Positions 7,219-11,542 of a stretch of DNA of 11,542 bases are shown here, piece by piece. The stretch covers positions 1 to 11,542 of the forward strand of contig JAUHXN010000062.1 in assembly GCA_030426865.1 (NCBI GenBank), in the 5' to 3' direction. Below the pieces are notes generated by a model. It did no database searches and was not told where the DNA came from. It saw nothing but the letters and a program-made list of their open reading frames with translations. Source of the DNA: a bacterium (GTDB taxonomy: Bacteria > Bacteroidota > Ignavibacteria > Kapaibacteriales > UBA2268). Each line of letters begins with the position of its first letter. Position 1 is the first letter of the stretch. The translations under genes and the position numbers were made by a program.

Positions 7219-9855
7219 TTACTTTTCTATTAATACTCTGAATGCACTCGAGTTCCCTTTGTCATCAGATATTACTAGGCTATAAGATCCTGAAATAATA
7301 TTTGATACATCGAACTGTAATACCGCTTGTCCACCTATAATCTTCTTACCATAATTAGCTACTAATCGTCCACTTAGATCAATCAATTCTAAAGAATACA
7401 ATTTATTATCATTAGATTTTAAATTTATATTTAGGAAGTCCTTTACAGGATTAGGATAAATCTTCGTAGTTAAACCAGTCAATTCATTAGTAACTGAAGA
7501 CTCGAAATCGAATTTGAAGCTACCTTGCTCAGAGATAATTGTCTCATCACTTTTTCTTTTACCAATTATTTGCCAAGTATAGACTTTGCTAATATCAATG
7601 TTATCTATATCATTAATACTGTATTTTGTGGTATAGTCAAACGTATCTCTGTATATCTCGCTACCACCTTTTTCAACTACTATAAGTTCTATTTCCTCTA
7701 CGTTCCACATTGGTTTCCAATTTAGAATATCACTCTTTCTTACTATTTTCTCGTTTAATGGTGATATCAATTCAGGTCTAATTGGAAGCACAAATCTACC
7801 TTGCCTATTCATCCAATAGTTGGTGTTTGCTTGTAATCCGTCTAGCAATAAGTTTTCACCACCGTTGTGTTCTATTTGTAATACTGTAATACCATCTTGA
7901 TTACCCAATCCAAAGTGAAGCATATTAGTACTTTGTGAAACCCTACCTGTACTTACTATACCTTGGTTTGATCTGAATAGTGCTTTCTCATTATTCGTTA
8001 CTCTAGCACTATATCCTCTAGGTACAGTTTCTTTATCAATTCTTAAGTTGAGAAAATTACCCATGTTCTCTAATCTGTTTTCAAATAATTTCACGTTCTC
8101 TTGATTACTACAAACTAGTAAATCCATATCACCATCCAAATCATAGTCTATTCGTAGTGCTGTCCAAGCACCATGAATCATACTACCAAGCTCCCATGTC
8201 TTATCTTTTAGTATAAATCCTTCATCACTACCGCCATTGATATATACACGCGAATATTTATTAGTTGATGTTGCGCCAAAGGATTCATAAGAATACTGAC
8301 AAGACCATAAGTCCAGATTACCATCATTATTTAAGTCAACAAATGTAGGACCTGCATTCATCTCGAAGAATTTTAAACCAAGTTCCTGATGAATTTCTGT
8401 AAAATTATTCTCATTGTCGTTAAAAAACAACAATGAAGGATTTGAATATGCACCTCTCTCATCAGGATGACCAAGATTACCAACAACTAAATCTAAAAGT
8501 CCATCATTGTTCACATCACCCCAATCCGACCCCATTCCGTGGCCGTAATATTCAGGAACTAATGTTGTGTTACCTATCACTCCAGTCTCTGCTGCAACTT
8601 GACTGAAAGTGCCATCACCATTGTTCTTATAAAGCAGATCTGGTGCTAATCGGTAAGTAGCTACGAAAATATCTGTCAATCCATCATTATTATAATCTGT
8701 TACACTTGCTCCCCAACAATCATAATTCGCTCCAGACTCGCCAGCGGCTATACCAGCGCTTTCAGTTACATCTTCAAATTCTCTATTACCTTTATTCAAG
8801 AAGAGTTGGTCTTGATAATATACTTCTTGCCCATTAACTGTTGCTCTACCTCTGGCAACGAATATATCTAGTTGTCCATCATTGTTATAATCTAAAAACA
8901 ATGGAGTAGTAGTAGGGTCGTTATTTGCTGCGAATACTGGGTCAGTTAGTTCTAGGAACCCATCTGCACTCCCATAATATACTTTGTCGTTTCCACCACC
9001 TCTAGCAACGAATATATCAGTGTAACCATCATTGTCAATATCTCCGAATATTTTGTTGCCATCTATTACTTTTTCAAAATCTGTTGTTACATTCGTAAAT
9101 GTGCCATCACCGTTATTCTCGAAGTAGTTATTACCGACGAATATATCATCGAATCCATCAATATTCCAGTCATATACTGCTCCCATTGGAGATTTCAATA
9201 GCTCGCCACTCATTCCTAATAACCCAACTTGTTCTGTAACATCTACTAAAGTTGGTGCGGGTGGTGCACCTTGATCATTTCCATTGTACCACTTTATAGT
9301 AGCAGCTAGTAGAAAATCTGTAGTTACTGGACTTGGAATACCTCGTAGATTGTAAAAATTGGCATTTGGTTTGAAAGTTTGCACTAACCAAGCTGTATTG
9401 GGTTTACTACCTTTGTCAGTATCTGCTAAAAAATAAGGTCCACCTTCCTTGATAAGGTGAGAAACACCTATCCTATCTAAACCGCCAATTTCAAGATTCA
9501 ACCCTGTTAAATCTAACTCAAACCATGATTGACCTGGTTTGTAGTCTATTACAAATTGTGCCAATAGATTATAGTTAAGTATTCCATTCACCCACATAGA
9601 TGCGGCATAGCTTCCGTCACTTGGGTCACCTATTATTCTTATTGTATCTTTTCTGGCTACATCACCTGTTAGGGCGAAATAAATTTTTTCGAGCTTACCT
9701 TTGGAGTTAGGATGAAGAAATCCGACTTCTTCAACATCAGAGTAACTAGATAGACTTGCATAACTTGCCGAGGGTGTAAATTCGTAGTAATTCGAACCAG
9801 CAGGCTGAGAAAAAAGTATCGTTGGTAAAACTAATAATATTAAAAATATTCTCAT
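7219..9855 (-). CDS. Secreted VCBS/FG-GAP repeat protein with ASPIC/UnbV-like region and T9SS C-terminal sorting domain
   Basis: An 878-residue protein predicted to be secreted and probably anchored at the cell surface; substrate or ligand unknown. In order it has a signal peptide (1-16, MRIFLILL then a hydrophobic run to FS) and an unassigned, probably beta-rich domain (about 19-190). Next come seven calcium-loop repeats of type DxNxDGxxD starting at residues 229, 272, 322, 387, 447, 507 and 570, as in VCBS/FG-GAP propellers. An ASPIC/UnbV-like segment follows (about 599-690, with LHFGLG at 646-651), then an Fn3-like region (about 693-785). The last 80 residues match the T9SS type A sorting domain: IYPNPVKDFLNI (799-810), LIDLSGRLV (824-832), ending in a strand and Lys. 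The ATG has AGAGG eight bases upstream. It stands alone as a transcription unit, divergent from the CPBP gene. Export by the Por secretion system is a family-based inference. Adhesion, polymer binding or an extracellular enzyme accessory role are all possible. Confidence 0.9.
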   Translation of the reverse strand: MRIFLILLVLPTILFSQPAGSNYYEFTPSASYASLSSYSDVEEVGFLHPNSKGKLEKIYFALTGDVARKDTIRIIGDPSDGSYAASMWVNGILNYNLLAQFVIDYKPGQSWFELDLTGLNLEIGGLDRIGVSHLIKEGGPYFLADTDKGSKPNTAWLVQTFKPNANFYNLRGIPSPVTTDFLLAATIKWYNGNDQGAPPAPTLVDVTEQVGLLGMSGELLKSPMGAVYDWNIDGFDDIFVGNNYFENNGDGTFTNVTTDFEKVIDGNKIFGDIDNDGYTDIFVARGGGNDKVYYGSADGFLELTDPVFAANNDPTTTPLFLDYNNDGQLDIFVARGRATVNGQEVYYQDQLFLNKGNREFEDVTESAGIAAGESGANYDCWGASVTDYNNDGLTDIFVATYRLAPDLLYKNNGDGTFSQVAAETGVIGNTTLVPEYYGHGMGSDWGDVNNDGLLDLVVGNLGHPDERGAYSNPSLLFFNDNENNFTEIHQELGLKFFEMNAGPTFVDLNNDGNLDLWSCQYSYESFGATSTNKYSRVYINGGSDEGFILKDKTWELGSMIHGAWTALRIDYDLDGDMDLLVCSNQENVKLFENRLENMGNFLNLRIDKETVPRGYSARVTNNEKALFRSNQGIVSTGRVSQSTNMLHFGLGNQDGITVLQIEHNGGENLLLDGLQANTNYWMNRQGRFVLPIRPELISPLNEKIVRKSDILNWKPMWNVEEIELIVVEKGGSEIYRDTFDYTTKYSINDIDNIDISKVYTWQIIGKRKSDETIISEQGSFKFDFESSVTNELTGLTTKIYPNPVKDFLNINLKSNDNKLYSLELIDLSGRLVANYGKKIIGGQAVLQFDVSNIISGSYSLVISDDKGNSSAFRVLIEK
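8122..9171 (-). repeat. Seven imperfect coding repeats for calcium-binding loops
   Basis: Inside the secreted-protein gene, seven degenerate units encode DWNIDGFDD, DIDNDGYTD, DYNNDGQLD, DYNNDGLTD, DVNNDGLLD, DLNNDGNLD and DYDLDGDMD. They are followed or preceded by recurring elements such as NNGDGTF and DIFVA. At the DNA level this gives recurrent plus-strand runs resembling CCATCATTGTTATAATC. Spacing between units is 43 to 65 residues, the scale of single propeller blades, so seven units suggest one complete seven-bladed beta-propeller. The units have diverged enough that recent tandem expansion is unlikely. Confidence 0.85.
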
Positions 9856-9863
9856 GACTTAAA

Positions 9864-9868
9864 CCTCT
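9864..9868 (-). promoter_or_regulatory. Ribosome binding site of the secreted repeat protein
   Basis: On the minus strand AGAGG sits eight bases before the ATG at 9855. This supports that start, which is also the one giving a proper signal peptide. Confidence 0.6.
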
Positions 9869-9899
9869 TAGTGTCAAATTTTATTTTCTTAAATTGTAA

Positions 9900-9907
9900 C
9901 AAATATA
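9900..9907 (-). promoter_or_regulatory. Candidate Bacteroidota -7 promoter element for the secreted repeat protein
   Basis: On the minus strand TATATTTG matches TAnnTTTG exactly. Its downstream edge is 44 bases before the ATG, nearly the same leader length as for the element proposed ahead of queA. No convincing -33 TTG is present at about 20 bases further upstream. The divergent gap is very AT-rich, so this is a weak call. Confidence 0.4.
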
Positions 9908-9937
9908 ATAAATAATTTATAATTATCTTGATATAAT

Positions 9938-10570
9938 ATGATAATCACTATAGGTATTCTATTAGCTTCATCCCTTTGGTTTATTATGTTTGCCGAATTC
10001 ACTGAAATAGGCAATATTATACACAATACCTATTTTTGGATTGCAATGACTATATCGGCTTCATCATTAGCCATATATTCTATAGTTACTCAGAAAGAAA
10101 CATTCAAAAATTTAATAAAATTAGATAAAAAGTTAATACTAATTGGATTAGGTCATGCTATTTTGCTCTATGGTCTTTCTCGATTAGGTGTATTCATAGC
10201 GCAAAATATGTTCGAGTTTGTAGTCCCGCAAATTGAAGCAATATACACTACTAAAACACAACTCGACCCATTGTATATTGGTCTATTGTTAATATTTATT
10301 ATCGGGCCTTCGGAAGAGATATTCTGGCGTGGGTTCGTCCAAAATAAAATAAGTCAAATAAGTAACCCCAAAAAAGCATTAATAATAACTACTTTAATCT
10401 ATTGTCTAGTACATATATGGGCATTCAATCCTATGTTGCTTGTTGCTGCATTAGTACTTGGTGTTCATTGGGGATTATTATTCTACAAATACAAATCATT
10501 AGTACCTGGTATAATATCACATGCATTGTGGGATGCTATGATTTTTGTGTTTTTTCCAGTTGTATTTTAA
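9938..10570 (+). CDS. CPBP-family intramembrane metalloprotease (CAAX-protease/Abi-like)
   Basis: A 210-residue integral membrane protein of the type II CAAX prenyl endopeptidase/bacteriocin-processing (CPBP, formerly Abi) family. The three family motifs are complete: EEIFWR (Glu126, Glu127, Arg131), YCLVH ending in His159, and HALWD (His195, Asp199). These are the residues that form the metal site in characterised members. About seven hydrophobic segments are visible, near residues 3-18, 33-50, 66-86, 112-123, 147-163, 165-183 and 200-210. Bacterial members have varied and mostly unknown substrates, including peptide maturation, bacteriocin immunity and anti-sigma regulation, and nothing here names one. 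A TGA at 9929-9931 blocks any longer start, and no Shine-Dalgarno site is seen. The hydrophobic start at Met1 fits a membrane protein; Met17 is the alternative. The next gene follows after 17 bases, suggesting an operon. Confidence 0.9.
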   Translation: MIITIGILLASSLWFIMFAEFTEIGNIIHNTYFWIAMTISASSLAIYSIVTQKETFKNLIKLDKKLILIGLGHAILLYGLSRLGVFIAQNMFEFVVPQIEAIYTTKTQLDPLYIGLLLIFIIGPSEEIFWRGFVQNKISQISNPKKALIITTLIYCLVHIWAFNPMLLVAALVLGVHWGLLFYKYKSLVPGIISHALWDAMIFVFFPVVF

Positions 10571-10576
10571 ATTTAT

Positions 10577-10581
10577 AAAGG
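10577..10581 (+). promoter_or_regulatory. Ribosome binding site of the dehydrogenase gene
   Basis: AAAGG is placed six bases before the ATG at 10588, within the 17-base gap after the CPBP stop. It supports this start and co-transcription with the upstream gene. Confidence 0.6.
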
Positions 10582-10587
10582 TAAAAA

Positions 10588-11542
10588 ATGAAAGCTGCAT
10601 ATTATGAAAGCAATGGTAATTTGGAAGTTATAAAATATACCGAAGACTTCCCTAAGCCAGAAATAAGTGAGAATGAAGTACTAGTAAAAGTAAAAGCTAC
10701 TTCTATAAATATGATCGATACTGTTATGCGAAACGGATACCCAGGATTGCAAATTAGCTTCCCTCATATCCCTGGTGGAGATATAGCAGGCGAAGTAGTA
10801 GAAGTAGGGAGTAATGTATCTAATTTCAACTCTGGAGACAGAATTGTTTCTTTTCCGATTGTATTGTCTGAGAAAGAAAACCCTAAGTTTGTTGATAATC
10901 CACAACTTAATTTTGGATGGAAGTTTTTTGGTATGCATCTTCCCGGTGGCTACGCAGAATACGTTGCTATTCCAGAATCTTCACTATATAAGCTACCTGA
11001 CAATGTGAGCTATGAGAAAGCATCAACACTACCCACTGCAGGACTTACAGCTATGCACGCTATAGACTCTATCGCAAACCTACAAAAAGGGGATACTTTC
11101 CTTGTGTGGGGTGGATCTGGTGGAGTTGGTACTTACGCAATACAATTAGCTAAGCAACGAGGAGCTTTAGTAATAGCTACTACTTCTACCGAAGAGAAAG
11201 CTCAAAAGCTAAAAGAATTGGGTGCTGATTATGTATATATGCGTGATGATGAAGAGATTGTTGAGAAAATAAAAGCTAATTTCCCTGGTGGACTTGATGT
11301 GGTTCTTGACTATGTAGGGCCAACTACGTTCGACAAATCATTTAACTTACTTAGAAACGATGGTCGTATTTTATTCTGTGGAATGATAACTGGCCGCGAA
11401 GTGACTCTGAATATACAACAAACTTACTTCCGTCACCTTAATATAAACGGACTATTCTTGGGTAACCCAACAAATATGCAAGACCTAATTAACTTACTAG
11501 GTGAAGGAAAAATAGACCCTATAATAGATACAACTTATGATA
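10588..11542 (+). CDS. Medium-chain dehydrogenase/reductase, quinone oxidoreductase or zinc-ADH-like, cut by window edge
   Basis: Translated directly: 318 complete codons with no stop before the window edge; family length is about 330-350, so only a short C-terminal piece is missing. It starts with the GroES-like fold, with VLVKVKATSINMIDTVMRNG at 31-50 and PHIPGGDIAGEVVEVGSNV at 59-77. A Rossmann domain with the dinucleotide loop WGGSGGVG (174-181) follows. A polar stretch TTSTEEK after the second strand is compatible with NADPH. The late part (CGMITGREV, then FRHLNINGLFLG) resembles zinc-ADH-like reductases more than classical quinone reductase. However, Cys264 is the only cysteine, so neither the catalytic nor the structural zinc ligands of that group are present. 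It probably reduces quinones, enones or aldehydes in the cytoplasm; the substrate cannot be predicted. It lies 17 bases after the CPBP gene. Confidence 0.92.
   Translation, partial: MKAAYYESNGNLEVIKYTEDFPKPEISENEVLVKVKATSINMIDTVMRNGYPGLQISFPHIPGGDIAGEVVEVGSNVSNFNSGDRIVSFPIVLSEKENPKFVDNPQLNFGWKFFGMHLPGGYAEYVAIPESSLYKLPDNVSYEKASTLPTAGLTAMHAIDSIANLQKGDTFLVWGGSGGVGTYAIQLAKQRGALVIATTSTEEKAQKLKELGADYVYMRDDEEIVEKIKANFPGGLDVVLDYVGPTTFDKSFNLLRNDGRILFCGMITGREVTLNIQQTYFRHLNINGLFLGNPTNMQDLINLLGEGKIDPIIDTTYD

Noticed and set aside
7525..7725. Plus-strand open frame opposite the secreted protein
   Set aside because: It is antisense to the Fn3-like region, has low-complexity hydrophobic content and no start signal.
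8280..9170. Recurring CCATCATTGTTATAATC-like strings resembling a repeat array or CRISPR
   Set aside because: They are imperfect, irregularly spaced and all lie in the reading frame encoding the DxNxDG loops, so they reflect protein repeats.
10681..11008. Small open frames on both strands in the right-hand region
   Set aside because: They lie inside the uninterrupted reductase reading frame that begins at 10588, have no family features, and are shadows.

Overview
This is an AT-rich window packed with protein genes. It holds eight coding regions, two of them cut by the window edges, and no gene-free gap longer than about 85 bases. I found no rRNA, tRNA, CRISPR array, insertion sequence or phage gene. 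The best taxonomic clue is the large secreted protein at 7219-9855, which ends in a type IX secretion (Por) C-terminal sorting domain. That system is confined to the Bacteroidota and relatives in the FCB group. Two intergenic octamers matching the Bacteroidota -7 promoter consensus (TAnnTTTG) and the mostly weak Shine-Dalgarno sites fit this. A deep-branching relative such as Kapaibacteria or Ignavibacteria is possible, but the sequence alone does not settle it.

Left part, all minus strand (1-5699). Read in transcription order, this is htpG (Hsp90 chaperone), queA (queuosine biosynthesis), then mutA and mutB (small and large subunits of adenosylcobalamin-dependent methylmalonyl-CoA mutase). 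mutB runs off the left edge before its B12-binding domain. mutA and mutB are separated by one base and clearly form an operon. A strong intrinsic-terminator hairpin stands between queA and mutA and ends only 12 bases before the mutA start codon. It probably ends the queA transcript, but it also leaves no room for a separate mutAB promoter downstream of it.

Middle (5749-9855). dacB, a plus-strand penicillin-binding protein 4 family D,D-carboxypeptidase, is divergent from htpG. It converges with no spacer on a minus-strand gene for an 878-residue secreted protein. That protein has a signal peptide, an unassigned N-terminal domain, seven calcium-loop VCBS/FG-GAP repeats (probably a seven-bladed propeller), an ASPIC/UnbV-like segment, an Fn3-like region and the T9SS tail.

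Right part (9938-11542), plus strand. A CPBP-family (CAAX-protease-like) membrane protein is followed after 17 bases by a medium-chain dehydrogenase/reductase that runs off the right edge. The latter resembles zinc alcohol dehydrogenases in layout but lacks the zinc-ligand cysteines.

Most of the window is housekeeping and core metabolism. I see no convincing evidence of an entirely new system. The points most worth a second look are the hairpin in the mutAB leader, the unusually short MutA with a degenerate C-terminal domain, the uncharacterised N-terminal domain and architecture of the T9SS propeller protein, and the zinc-less dehydrogenase paired with the CPBP protein.
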